DNA from: Sphingopyxis macrogoltabida
GTDB taxonomy: Bacteria > Pseudomonadota > Alphaproteobacteria > Sphingomonadales > Sphingomonadaceae
Direction of reading: 5' to 3'
Assembly (NCBI GenBank): GCA_003241685.1
Contig: QFPJ01000026.1
Coordinates: 1 to 42,287 of the forward strand
Length of the DNA: 42,287 bases
The notes under the pieces are model-generated. The model saw only the letters and a list, made by a program, of their open reading frames with translations. It ran no database searches and was not told the DNA's origin. Shown one piece after another: positions 24,536-32,214 of this stretch. Position 1 is the stretch's first letter. Every line of letters starts with the position of its first letter. The position numbers were made by a program, and so were the translations under genes.

Positions 24536-24981
24536 TTGTGCACCGCCGCGATGGCGCGATCGGTCGCCAGGATCAGCGCATTCTCGCCGTTGCGCCGGGC
24601 AAGGCGCAGCACGGGGCGCCGCCCGTCGCGCGGCTCGTCGCCGGCGATGGCGCGCGATAGCGCGACATCGGTCTTCCAGGGCGAATCCTTCGCCAGATGG
24701 CCGACGACGACATCGACACGTCCTTCTTCCAATGCATGCAGCGCATGTTCGCCGTGCAGGCTGACCGGCGACAGGCTTGCCCCATGCCGCGCCGCATAGC
24801 GCCGCAGCAGGGCGAGCGCGGGCGCCGCATCGGGCGTTGCGGGCAGCACCGCCACGCGGACCATCCCTGTCTGCTCTATGCGTTCGCTCGTCCCCGCCGC
24901 GTCGCGCGGCAGCCTGTCGCATCCGGCCGCAAGCAGGCCGGCGCACAGCGCGGGAATGGCGATAAGGGCGGTCTGTCGCAT
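24532..24981 (-). CDS. Small lipoprotein resembling a solute-binding protein
   Basis: 149 residues. The N-terminus is a lipoprotein signal with lipobox LLAAGC (Cys 21). The rest, with VRVAVLPATPDAAPALALLRRYAARHG and LHALEEGRVDVVVGHLAKDSPW, resembles lobe I of a type 3 periplasmic substrate-binding protein, but it is about half the length of a normal one. It may be a truncated or reduced form. The GTGA overlap with the CDF transporter gene means both are translated together, so it may sense or deliver the ion or act in its export. Confidence 0.75.
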   Translation of the reverse strand: MRQTALIAIPALCAGLLAAGCDRLPRDAAGTSERIEQTGMVRVAVLPATPDAAPALALLRRYAARHGASLSPVSLHGEHALHALEEGRVDVVVGHLAKDSPWKTDVALSRAIAGDEPRDGRRPVLRLARRNGENALILATDRAIAAVHK

Positions 24982-25031
24982 CGGATCGCGAACGCCGTTC
25001 CGCGCGCCTTGGTTGCATGGCGCCGCCCGAG

Positions 25032-25061
25032 TTGACGCGCCTCCGGGTGCGGCAGTATAGG
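25032..25061 (+). promoter_or_regulatory. Strong sigma-70-type promoter for argD operon
   Basis: TTGACG at 25032-25037 and TATAGG at 25056-25061 are separated by 18 bases (17 if GTATAG is read). Both boxes are close to the vegetative consensus, unusual in this G+C-rich window. Transcription would start near 25067-25069, about 80 bases before the argD start codon. Confidence 0.65.
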
Positions 25062-25069
25062 GACCGCCC

Positions 25070-25111
25070 GACCAAGGGCGGCCCGTTTGCGGTCGCCTTT
25101 TTGCTTTGGTC
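25070..25111 (+). terminator. Terminator-like hairpin in the argD leader
   Basis: Inner stem GGCGGCC (25077-25083) and GGTCGCC (25091-25097), 7 pairs with one G-U, loop of 7, followed by TTTTT (25098-25102): the form of an intrinsic terminator. An outer arm pair GACCAA (25070-25075) and TTGGTC (25106-25111) encloses it. It lies immediately after the predicted transcription start and before argD, so it may act as an attenuator or as a protective 5' stem. Confidence 0.55.
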
Positions 25112-25146
25112 GCGCATTCGTTCGTTCTTTTGGAAAGGTGAAAGCC

Positions 25147-26334
25147 ATGACGATCACGCCCCTGATGCCCGTGTACCCCCGGTGCGGTGTGCGTCCGGTG
25201 CGAGGCGAGGGCGCCTATCTGATCGGCGAGCGAGGCGAGCGTTATCTGGATTTCGCCAGCGGCATCGCGGTGAACCTGCTCGGCCATGGCCACCCGCATC
25301 TGACCAAGGCGATTCAGGAACAGGCCGCCACGCTGATGCATGTGTCGAACCTGTACGGTAGCCCGCAGGGGGAGGCTTTTGCGGCGCGTCTGGTCGAAAA
25401 TACATTTGCCGACACGGTGTTCTTCACCAATTCGGGCGCCGAAGCGGTCGAATGCGCGATCAAGACCGCGCGCGCCTATCATTCGAGCGTCGGCAACACC
25501 GAAAAGCACACGCTGATCACGTTCAACAATGCCTTCCACGGGCGGACGCTGGCGACGATTTCGGCGACCAATCAGGAAAAGCTGCGCAAGGGCTTCGACC
25601 CGCTGCTGCCCGGTTTTGCCTATGCGCCGTTCGATGACGTCAATGCCGCGCTCGACCTGGCCGACGACCATACGGCGGGCTTTCTGATCGAGCCGGTGCA
25701 GGGCGAGGGCGGTGTCCGTCCGGCGTCGCAGCCCTTCCTTCAGGCGCTGCGCGACATTTGCGACGAGCGCGACCTGATGCTGGTGTTCGACGAAGTCCAG
25801 TGCGGCGTTGCGCGCACCGGCACGCTCTATGCCTATGAACAATATGGCGTCGCGCCCGACATCATGGCGAGCGCCAAGGGCATTGGCGGGGGCTTCCCGA
25901 TGGGCGCCTGCCTCGCGACCGAAAAGGCGGCGCGCGGCATGACGATCGGCACCCACGGATCGACCTATGGCGGCAACCCGCTTGCGATGGCGGCGGGGCA
26001 GGCGGTGTTCGACGTCGTGCTGGAAGAGGGCTTTCTCGACCAGGTCAAGACGACCGGCGACCGTTTGCGCGGCGCGCTGGAACAACTGATCCCGAACCAT
26101 GATCATCTGTTCGAAAGCGTGCGCGGCATGGGCCTGATGCTCGGGCTCAAGATGAAGTCGGACAGCCGCGCGTTCGTGGCGCATCTGCGCGACAATCATG
26201 GCCTGCTGACCGTTGCGGCGGGCGACAATGTCGTGCGCATCCTGCCGCCGCTCAACATCGAACAGGCGCACATCGACGAATGCATCGAGAAATTGTCGGC
26301 GGGGGCGGCGAGTTACACGCCGGCCGATACATGA
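25147..26334 (+). CDS. argD: Acetylornithine / succinyldiaminopimelate aminotransferase
   Basis: 395 residues, class III PLP aminotransferase. GERYLDFASGIAVNLLGHGHP at the N-terminus is split over residues 29-50, the substrate pocket has FFTNSGAEAVE, PLP contacts are in VFDEVQCG (Asp 215), and the PLP lysine is Lys 244 in ASAKGIGGGFP. It makes N-acetylornithine in arginine synthesis and may also serve lysine synthesis. The ATG at 25147 has AAAGGTGAAAG upstream. First gene of argD-argF-hslO, all joined by 4-base overlaps. Confidence 0.95.
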   Translation: MTITPLMPVYPRCGVRPVRGEGAYLIGERGERYLDFASGIAVNLLGHGHPHLTKAIQEQAATLMHVSNLYGSPQGEAFAARLVENTFADTVFFTNSGAEAVECAIKTARAYHSSVGNTEKHTLITFNNAFHGRTLATISATNQEKLRKGFDPLLPGFAYAPFDDVNAALDLADDHTAGFLIEPVQGEGGVRPASQPFLQALRDICDERDLMLVFDEVQCGVARTGTLYAYEQYGVAPDIMASAKGIGGGFPMGACLATEKAARGMTIGTHGSTYGGNPLAMAAGQAVFDVVLEEGFLDQVKTTGDRLRGALEQLIPNHDHLFESVRGMGLMLGLKMKSDSRAFVAHLRDNHGLLTVAAGDNVVRILPPLNIEQAHIDECIEKLSAGAASYTPADT

Positions 26335-27257
26335 CGCGGCATTTCCTGAACCTGTCGGACGCCGGCGGCGATGCCGTCGCGGCGATGCTGTCCGACGCGC
26401 TGGAACGCAAGGCGGCGCGCGCCGGGTGGCCAAAGGCGCGGTCCGACGCGGACAAGCCGCTCGCCGATCATGTGCTGGCGATGGTGTTCGAAAAGAATTC
26501 GACGCGCACGCGCAGTTCGTTCGACATTGCCATTCGCCAGTTGGGCGGCGTTCCGATGATCCTCGACGCGGGCACCAGCCAGCTTGGCCGGGGCGAGACG
26601 ATCGCCGATACCGCGCGCGTCCTCTCGCGCTACGCCGATGCGATCATGATCCGCACCGACCACCACGACAAGATCGAGGAAATGGCGCATTACGCCAGCG
26701 TTCCGGTGATCAACGGCCTGACCGACCTGTCGCACCCGTGCCAGATCGTCGCCGACCTGCTGACGATCGTGGAGGGTGGCAAGGCGCTGCCCGGGCTGGA
26801 ACTCGCCTGGCTCGGCGACGGCAATAATGTGTTGTCGTCGCTGATCGAGGCGGCGGGCCTGTTCGGGTTCAACGTCCGCGCCGGGGTGCCCCAAGGGTAT
26901 GAACCCGACGCCGCCTTCGTCGCAGCAGCCCGCGCGAAGGGCGCGCGCATCGACATCGTCCGCGACGCGCGCGAAGCCGTGGCGGGGGCCGATCTGGTCG
27001 TGACCGATACCTGGGTATCGATGGGGCAGGATCATGCCCACAACAAGGTGGCGGCGATGGCACCCTATCAGGTCGACGAACGGCTGATGGCGGGGGCGAA
27101 GGGCGATGCGCTCTTCCTCCACTGCCTGCCCGCCCATCGCGGCGAGGAAGTCGTCGATGCGGTGATCGACGGGCCGCAGTCGCGCGTATGGGACGAGGCG
27201 GAAAACCGCGTCCATGCGCAAAAATCGGTGCTGCTGTGGGCGCTGGAAAAATTGTGA
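26331..27257 (+). CDS. argF: Ornithine carbamoyltransferase
   Basis: 308 residues. Carbamoyl phosphate binding motif STRTR at 57-61, DLSHPCQIVADLLT for substrate binding, TDTWVSMGQ and FLHCLPAHRGEEV with the catalytic Cys in HCLP, all as in anabolic ornithine carbamoyltransferases. It converts ornithine and carbamoyl phosphate to citrulline. The ATG lies in the argD stop (ATGA), giving a coupled argDF pair as is common in alphaproteobacteria. Confidence 0.97.
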   Translation: MTRHFLNLSDAGGDAVAAMLSDALERKAARAGWPKARSDADKPLADHVLAMVFEKNSTRTRSSFDIAIRQLGGVPMILDAGTSQLGRGETIADTARVLSRYADAIMIRTDHHDKIEEMAHYASVPVINGLTDLSHPCQIVADLLTIVEGGKALPGLELAWLGDGNNVLSSLIEAAGLFGFNVRAGVPQGYEPDAAFVAAARAKGARIDIVRDAREAVAGADLVVTDTWVSMGQDHAHNKVAAMAPYQVDERLMAGAKGDALFLHCLPAHRGEEVVDAVIDGPQSRVWDEAENRVHAQKSVLLWALEKL

Positions 27258-28168
27258 GCGAGACGATCGAGACCTGGTTCGACCAGCCGCTGCTGTTCAC
27301 CATTGCCGAACGCCATGTGCGCGGGCGATTGGTGCGGCTGGGGCCGGTGCTCGATCGCATCGTATCGGCGCACAGCTATCCGCCGGTGGCCGAACGGCTG
27401 CTGGCGGAGGCGCTGGCGCTGACGGTGCTCCTTGGCTCGACGCTGAAGGACGACAGCGGCCAGTTGACCTTGCAGGCCCAGACCGGCGGCGGTCCGGTGG
27501 AGCTTCTGGTCTGCGACTATCGCGACGGCGAATTGCGCGGTTATCTGAAATTCGATTCCGAACGCCTGGCCCAGGTCGGCCCCGATCCGACCCTGTTCGC
27601 GCTGTTCGGCGAAGGATTCCTCGCGATCACCTTCGACTATGCGACGACGGGCGAACGCTATCAGGGCATCGTGCCGCTGGAAGGCGCGTCGATCGGCGCG
27701 GCGGCGGAACATTATTTCGAACAGTCGGAACAAATCCCCAGCCTGATCCGTCTGGCGGCGCGCCATGACCCGGAGGCCGGCTGCCTTGTCGGCGGGCTGC
27801 TGCTTCAGCATCTTCCGGAAGGAGAGGTCGGCCGCGACCGGCTGCATGTTCGCCACGATGATCCCGAATGGGACCATGCGCGCACGATCGCGTCGACGAT
27901 CGACGGCGGGGAACTGACCGATCCGGCGGTATCGCTCGAAACGCTCGTCTGGCGTTTGTTCCACGAGGACGAGGTCCGCGTCGTTCCCGGTACGCTGGTG
28001 TCGCGCGGGTGCCGGTGCAGCGTCGATCATTTCGCAAGCGTGCTGTCGCAATTTCCTGAACCGGAACTGCGCGACATGGCGGATGACGACGGCTTCATCC
28101 AGATCGATTGCGCCTTCTGTTCGCGGCTTTTCCCGATCGATCCGGCAGACATCCTGGCGCGCGAATAA
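27254..28168 (+). CDS. hslO: Hsp33 redox-regulated chaperone
   Basis: 304 residues, GTG start overlapping the argF stop. The N-terminal chaperone core is followed by a C-terminal zinc switch with Cys 253, Cys 255 (CRC), Cys 286 and Cys 289 (CAFC). In reduced cells the four cysteines bind zinc; on oxidation they form disulfides and the protein holds unfolding proteins. Its place behind argDF is typical of many alphaproteobacteria, by memory, and not of obvious metabolic meaning. Confidence 0.95.
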   Translation: MSETIETWFDQPLLFTIAERHVRGRLVRLGPVLDRIVSAHSYPPVAERLLAEALALTVLLGSTLKDDSGQLTLQAQTGGGPVELLVCDYRDGELRGYLKFDSERLAQVGPDPTLFALFGEGFLAITFDYATTGERYQGIVPLEGASIGAAAEHYFEQSEQIPSLIRLAARHDPEAGCLVGGLLLQHLPEGEVGRDRLHVRHDDPEWDHARTIASTIDGGELTDPAVSLETLVWRLFHEDEVRVVPGTLVSRGCRCSVDHFASVLSQFPEPELRDMADDDGFIQIDCAFCSRLFPIDPADILARE

Positions 28169-28255
28169 TCGGGCTGCTATCGCGGCGCCCGTCGATGAAC
28201 GGAAAGAAATCAGCGCCGAACGGTTGAAAACATCGCGGTGCCTTGCTATTTTGCT

Positions 28256-28282
28256 GGAAACGGGGTCGCATTACCGTCCGTT
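28256..28282 (+). promoter_or_regulatory. Possible EcfG-type (general stress) promoter
   Basis: GGAAAC at 28256-28261, then 17 bases, then CGTT at 28279-28282. The alphaproteobacterial EcfG consensus is GGAAC with 16-17 bases to CGTT, so the -35 is one step off. The next gene's start is 27 bases further, with AGG at 28301. Weak evidence. Confidence 0.25.
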
Positions 28283-28308
28283 CGCGGACAGCCAGTGGAT
28301 AGGTGACT

Positions 28309-28713
28309 ATGGCGATCTTTTCTTCCCTTTTTCGTGGCGGTTTACTGGGTCTTGCGGCAGCGGGAGCGACGGCGGTTCCCGCGCAGGCGCCCTCGCTGAC
28401 GATGCTCGACGGGCTGGAAAAGGGCAGTTGGCAGTTGCGCGAACGCGGCAAGGACGGGGTGCTGCAAACCCTATGCCTCGGCGACGGGCGGCGGCTGATC
28501 CAGGTCCATCATCCGCGCTCGAATTGTTCGCGCTACGTGATCGACGATACGCCGGCGTCGGTCACGGTCCACTACACCTGCCCCGGCGCGGGGCACGGGC
28601 GCACGACGATCCGCAACGAAACCAACCGGCTGGTCCAGATCGACACGCAGGGGATAGCCGAAGGCCGCCCCTTCTCGCAGGCGATCGAGGCGCGGCGGAC
28701 CGGCGGCTGCTGA
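28309..28713 (+). CDS. DUF3617-like secreted protein
   Basis: 134 residues with a signal peptide of about 27 residues ending in AQA. The mature part has GSWQLRERG (like the GLWE start of DUF3617) and four cysteines, Cys 56, 73, 91 and the C-terminal Cys 134, spaced as expected for two disulfides. The central CPGAGHGRTTIRNETNRLVQ is well formed. Function is unknown; the fold is probably a small periplasmic beta barrel. AGG 5 bases before ATG 28309 supports this start over the GTG at 28303. Confidence 0.75.
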   Translation: MAIFSSLFRGGLLGLAAAGATAVPAQAPSLTMLDGLEKGSWQLRERGKDGVLQTLCLGDGRRLIQVHHPRSNCSRYVIDDTPASVTVHYTCPGAGHGRTTIRNETNRLVQIDTQGIAEGRPFSQAIEARRTGGC

Positions 28714-28816
28714 TTTTTTCGCGCCGGGCGTCAACCGACCGTTAACTATAGCGTGGCATAGCGGGGGCACGACACGCCGATGTGTGTCCTTCTCCCTAAC
28801 GGCATCATGCCGAACT

Positions 28817-28850
28817 GGGCCGTATGACGACAGTCGTGCGGCCCGTTTCT
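28817..28850 (+). terminator. Stem-loop before queC (terminator or leader element)
   Basis: A 12-pair stem (28817-28828 with 28833-28844, two G-T pairs) closes a GACA loop and is followed by GTTTCTT. A smaller hairpin, GGCAT/ATGCC, sits at 28801-28811. It lies 64 bases before the queC start and about 100 bases after the preceding gene. It may terminate the upstream gene or be part of a regulatory leader for queC. The T-run is weak. Confidence 0.45.
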
Positions 28851-28907
28851 TGTGCGCCGCAACAGCCGACACTTGCGCCGCGCGAAGAGCAGGCGTATCG
28901 GGCGCCC

Positions 28908-29600
28908 ATGCAGGATCTGGCCGGGAAAACGCTGATCGTCCTTCTGTCGGGCGGGCTCGACTCGATGGTTTGCGCCGGGCTAGCGAGCGAAGCCGGCGCG
29001 CGCATCGTCGCGCTGACGATCGATTATAACCAGCGCCACCGGGTCGAACTGGAATCGGCCGCGCGGATCGCCGCCGCGGTGGGCGCCGCCGAACATATCG
29101 TCCTGCCGCTCGACCTGCGGCGCTTTGGCGGGTCGGCGCTGACCGCCGACATCGACGTGCCGAAGGAAGGCGTCGGCGCCGATATTCCGGTGACTTACGT
29201 CCCCGCGCGCAACCTGATTTTCCTGTCGCTGACGCTGGGGTTGGCGGAAGCGCGGCAGGCACAGGACATCGTCATCGGGGTCAACGCGCTCGATTATTCG
29301 GGCTATCCCGATTGCCGTCCCGAATTCATCGCGGGTTTCCAGGATCTGGCGCGGCTGGCGACGCGCGACGGCGACAAGGGCGTCGCCTTTCGCATCCACG
29401 CCCCGCTGCAGCAGATGAGCAAGGCCGATATCGCGGCGGAGGCGGCGCGGCTGGGCATGGACGCCGGCATGAGCTGGTCCTGCTACGATCCGGCGCCGGG
29501 CGGGCTGCATTGCGGATATTGCGACAGCTGCCGGCTGCGCGCCAAGGGATTCGCCGATGCGGGCCTGACCGATCCGACCCGCTACGCCGCAAAGGCCTGA
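28908..29600 (+). CDS. queC: 7-cyano-7-deazaguanine synthase
   Basis: 230 residues. ATP pyrophosphatase loop SGGLDS at 14-19, ALTIDYNQRHRVELESAARI after it, VPARNLIF at 98-105, and a zinc site of Cys 192, 202, 205 and 208 (GGLHCGYCDSCRLR). It turns 7-carboxy-7-deazaguanine into preQ0, the precursor of queuosine in tRNA. The ATG at 28908 is the start that fits the family; the frame is open to 28824. Followed after 4 bases by queE. Confidence 0.96.
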   Translation: MQDLAGKTLIVLLSGGLDSMVCAGLASEAGARIVALTIDYNQRHRVELESAARIAAAVGAAEHIVLPLDLRRFGGSALTADIDVPKEGVGADIPVTYVPARNLIFLSLTLGLAEARQAQDIVIGVNALDYSGYPDCRPEFIAGFQDLARLATRDGDKGVAFRIHAPLQQMSKADIAAEAARLGMDAGMSWSCYDPAPGGLHCGYCDSCRLRAKGFADAGLTDPTRYAAKA

Positions 29601-29604
29601 CCGC

Positions 29605-30237
29605 ATGGCCTATGCGGTCAAGGAAATCTTCCTCACCCTGCAGGGGGAGGGGGCGCAGGCGGGGCGCCGGGCGGTCTTTTGCCGCTTTGCCGGATGCAAT
29701 CTGTGGACCGGGCGCGAACGGGACCGGGCAAAGGCGGTCTGCCGCTTCTGCGACACCGATTTCGTGGGCACCGACGGCACGCTGGGCGCCAGATATGCCG
29801 ATGCCGATGCGTTGGCCGCCGTCATCGCCGATTGCTGGGGCGGCGGATCGGCGGACCGTTATGTCGTGCTGACCGGGGGCGAACCGATGCTGCAGGTCGA
29901 TGCCGCATTGATCGACGCGCTGCACGGCCACGGCTTTACGATCGCGATCGAAACCAACGGGACGCACGCGGTGCCGCGTGCGATCGACTGGATCTGCGTC
30001 AGTCCCAAGGCGGGCAGCGTGCTGGTTCAGACAAGCGGCGACGAATTGAAGCTCGTCTGGCCGCAGCCGGGCAGCGACGTCGCGGCCCTGGCGGCGCTCG
30101 ATTTCACGCATCGGTTGGTGCAGCCGCTCGACGATCCGCAGGCGGCGGCGAATGTCCGGGCCTGCATCGATCTGGTGATGGCCGACCCGCGTTGGCGGCT
30201 ATCGCTTCAGGATCACAAGAAGCTGGGTCTGCGCTGA
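29605..30237 (+). CDS. queE: 7-carboxy-7-deazaguanine synthase
   Basis: 210 residues, radical SAM enzyme. The iron-sulfur cluster cysteines are Cys 31, 46 and 49 in the pattern CX14CX2C, an expanded form known for one QueE subclass, rather than the usual CX3CX2C. Other marks are FLTLQGEGAQAGR near the N-terminus, VLTGGEP and IETNGT. It makes 7-carboxy-7-deazaguanine for QueC. queD and folE are not in the window. Confidence 0.95.
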   Translation: MAYAVKEIFLTLQGEGAQAGRRAVFCRFAGCNLWTGRERDRAKAVCRFCDTDFVGTDGTLGARYADADALAAVIADCWGGGSADRYVVLTGGEPMLQVDAALIDALHGHGFTIAIETNGTHAVPRAIDWICVSPKAGSVLVQTSGDELKLVWPQPGSDVAALAALDFTHRLVQPLDDPQAAANVRACIDLVMADPRWRLSLQDHKKLGLR

Positions 30238-30239
30238 CC

Positions 30240-30575
30240 TCATTCGCTCTTGGTCGCGGCCTTTTTCGCGACCGGCGCGGTGACGACGTCCCCCGCGTCC
30301 GTTTCATCCTCGGTGGCTTCTGCCTCGGCCTCGTCGTCGCTCGCCGCGGACGGCTTGTCCGCGTCGGCCGGTTTGGCGGTGCCGTCGCTCGGCACGCTGT
30401 TGTCGATCGCGGTGCCGTCGGTGGCGCTGTCGTCCAGGATGATCATCGAATCGCTGATCGTGCCGGGCTGAACCTCGACCGCGTCCAGTTTCGTCGTCGA
30501 CTGTCCCGAGGGCGCGCCGCCCCCGCAAGCCGCGAGCGACAGCAGAAGCGTTGAGGCAAGAAGCATCCGGATCAT
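30240..30575 (-). CDS. Small acidic low-complexity lipoprotein
   Basis: 111 residues. Lipobox SLAAC with Cys 17 follows a short hydrophobic signal. The mature part is unstructured-looking, rich in Asp, Ser, Ala and Glu (EAEAEATEDETDAG) and ends with Lys/Ala-rich AKKAATKSE. No domain recognised. The start at 30575 lies 10 bases after the lipB stop, so it is probably transcribed with lipB. Its stop is 2 bases from the convergent queE stop. Confidence 0.7.
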   Translation of the reverse strand: MIRMLLASTLLLSLAACGGGAPSGQSTTKLDAVEVQPGTISDSMIILDDSATDGTAIDNSVPSDGTAKPADADKPSAASDDEAEAEATEDETDAGDVVTAPVAKKAATKSE

Positions 30576-30585
30576 GCGCCGTGGC

Positions 30586-31239
30586 CTAGCGGCTTGGTTC
30601 GAGTTTGTCGAGAAAGGCGGGAAAGGTGGCGCGCAGCGCCGCGTCGACCTCGGCAAACCCCACGTCTTTGCCCAGCGCCGCTAGGCTGGTCACCGGAAAT
30701 TCGGCGATGCCGCACGGCACGATGCCGCCGAAATGCGCCAGATCGGGATTCACGTTCAGCGAAAAGCCGTGCAGCGTGACCCAGCGGCGCACCCGGACGC
30801 CGATAGCGCCGATCTTGGCTTCGCGCCCGTTCGGATCGTCGGTCCAGATGCCGATCCGCCCCTCGGCCCGGCGCGCGGCGACTCCCAATGCGGCAAGGGC
30901 GTCGATGACCCATCCTTCGAGGGCCGCGACATAAGCCCGCACGTCGCGGCCCCGGTCCGCCAGATTGAGCTGGACATAGCCGACCCGCTGCCCGGGGCCA
31001 TGATAGGTATAGCGGCCGCCGCGTCCGGCATCGTAAACCGGAAAGCGCGGATCGAGCAGTTCGGACGGATCGGCGCTTGTTCCCGCCGTGTACAGCGGCG
31101 GATGCTCGAGCAGCCAGATGCGTTCTTCGGCCGTGCGCGCATGGATGGCGGCGGCGCGCTCCTCCATGTCCGACAGGGCCGGCGCATAATCGGTAAGGCC
31201 GGGAGAATGCAGCCATAAGGGGGGCGGAAGCGGCGACAT
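30586..31239 (-). CDS. lipB: Octanoyl-[ACP]:protein N-octanoyltransferase
   Basis: 217 residues. LLEHPPLYTAGTS, the conserved YTYHGPGQRVGYVQLNL with RGGR before it, RIGIWTDDP, KIGAIGVRVRRWVTLHGFSLNVN with the active Lys, and IVPCGI with the catalytic Cys are all present as in LipB. It transfers octanoyl from acyl carrier protein to lipoyl domains, the first step of lipoate synthesis. The frame runs open to 31362, but the ATG at 31239 is preferred. Divergent from the membrane protein gene. Confidence 0.95.
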   Translation of the reverse strand: MSPLPPPLWLHSPGLTDYAPALSDMEERAAAIHARTAEERIWLLEHPPLYTAGTSADPSELLDPRFPVYDAGRGGRYTYHGPGQRVGYVQLNLADRGRDVRAYVAALEGWVIDALAALGVAARRAEGRIGIWTDDPNGREAKIGAIGVRVRRWVTLHGFSLNVNPDLAHFGGIVPCGIAEFPVTSLAALGKDVGFAEVDAALRATFPAFLDKLEPSR

Positions 31240-31370
31240 GACGGCGGCTTCCTGCGCCCTTCGCCCGAACAGTGCAAGGCCCCCCTCCCAAATCGCTAAC
31301 AAGGCTGGACAATCCACCGCCGGGGCGCCAGTCTTCGCGCGATATTCGGCAACGGGGAGCATAAGCGAGA

Positions 31371-32120
31371 ATGGCGAAATTCGACATGGGGGCGGCTTGG
31401 GACGACGCGGTGGTTCTGCTGCGGTCGCATCTGCCTCTCACCGGCACGATCGCGGCGGTTTTCCTGTTCCTGCCGACCCTGTTCGTCAGCTGGCTCGGCC
31501 CGGTGACGCCGGAGCCGCCGGCGGGCGCGACCGTCGAACAGATCGTCGCCCTGTTCCAGACGTCGATGCGCGAAATGCTGCCCTATCAGTTGGCGGTTGC
31601 GATTGTTTCGGCCGTCGGCGGCATTGCCATCCTGCGCCTGTGGCTGGCGCGCACCGGGACGAGCGTCGGCGACGCGCTGGGGTTCGCGGCCATGCTGGTG
31701 CCGACGATGATCGTGGTGCAGATCCTGCTTGGCCTGGCGCTCGGCATCGGCTTTCTCCTGCTGATCGTACCGGGGCTCTACCTGTGGGGGCGGTTGGCGC
31801 TCGTGTCGCCCGCTATCGCCGACCGCGGCACCCGCAACCCGATCGCCGCGCTTCAGGAAAGCTGGCAACTGACCCGCGGTAACGGGTGGCGGCTGTTCCT
31901 GTTCCTGTTTCTGGTCACGATCGTCATCTTCATCGTCGCGATGATCCTGGGCGGCATATTGGTCGCCGTGGCGGGTGCCGCGGGCGACGGCGTAGGCCGC
32001 CTGCTCACCGGATTGGTCGAGGGCGGCGTTACCGGGGCTGGCGGGCTGGTGTCGCTTGCCGTCACCGCCGCCGCCTATCGCCAGCTGGCCATCCGTGGCG
32101 CGCAGGAAACCTTCGGCTGA
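31371..32120 (+). CDS. Polytopic membrane protein, GPDPase-membrane-domain-like
   Basis: 249 residues with five or six membrane helices. The sequence between helices has PAIADRGTRNPIAALQESWQLT, a motif shared with the next gene and with the membrane domain found in some glycerophosphodiester phosphodiesterases (DUF975-like). No catalytic domain is present, so an enzymatic role is not implied. GGGGAGC lies about 11 bases before the ATG at 31371. Probably paralogous to the gene at 32215. Confidence 0.72.
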   Translation: MAKFDMGAAWDDAVVLLRSHLPLTGTIAAVFLFLPTLFVSWLGPVTPEPPAGATVEQIVALFQTSMREMLPYQLAVAIVSAVGGIAILRLWLARTGTSVGDALGFAAMLVPTMIVVQILLGLALGIGFLLLIVPGLYLWGRLALVSPAIADRGTRNPIAALQESWQLTRGNGWRLFLFLFLVTIVIFIVAMILGGILVAVAGAAGDGVGRLLTGLVEGGVTGAGGLVSLAVTAAAYRQLAIRGAQETFG

Positions 32121-32214
32121 CGGAGCCTGCGGCGCCTCGGTTGAGTGAAATAACAGGGCGGCCGGTCATGGCCGCCGGAACGGGACGCGGTTCGTTGGAA
32201 AAGGGGGAAGAGAC

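Noticed and set aside
24982..26433. Minus-strand extension of the small lipoprotein opposite argD
   Set aside because: The lipoprotein signal and start at 24981 mark the true N-terminus; the extension is the antisense of argD.
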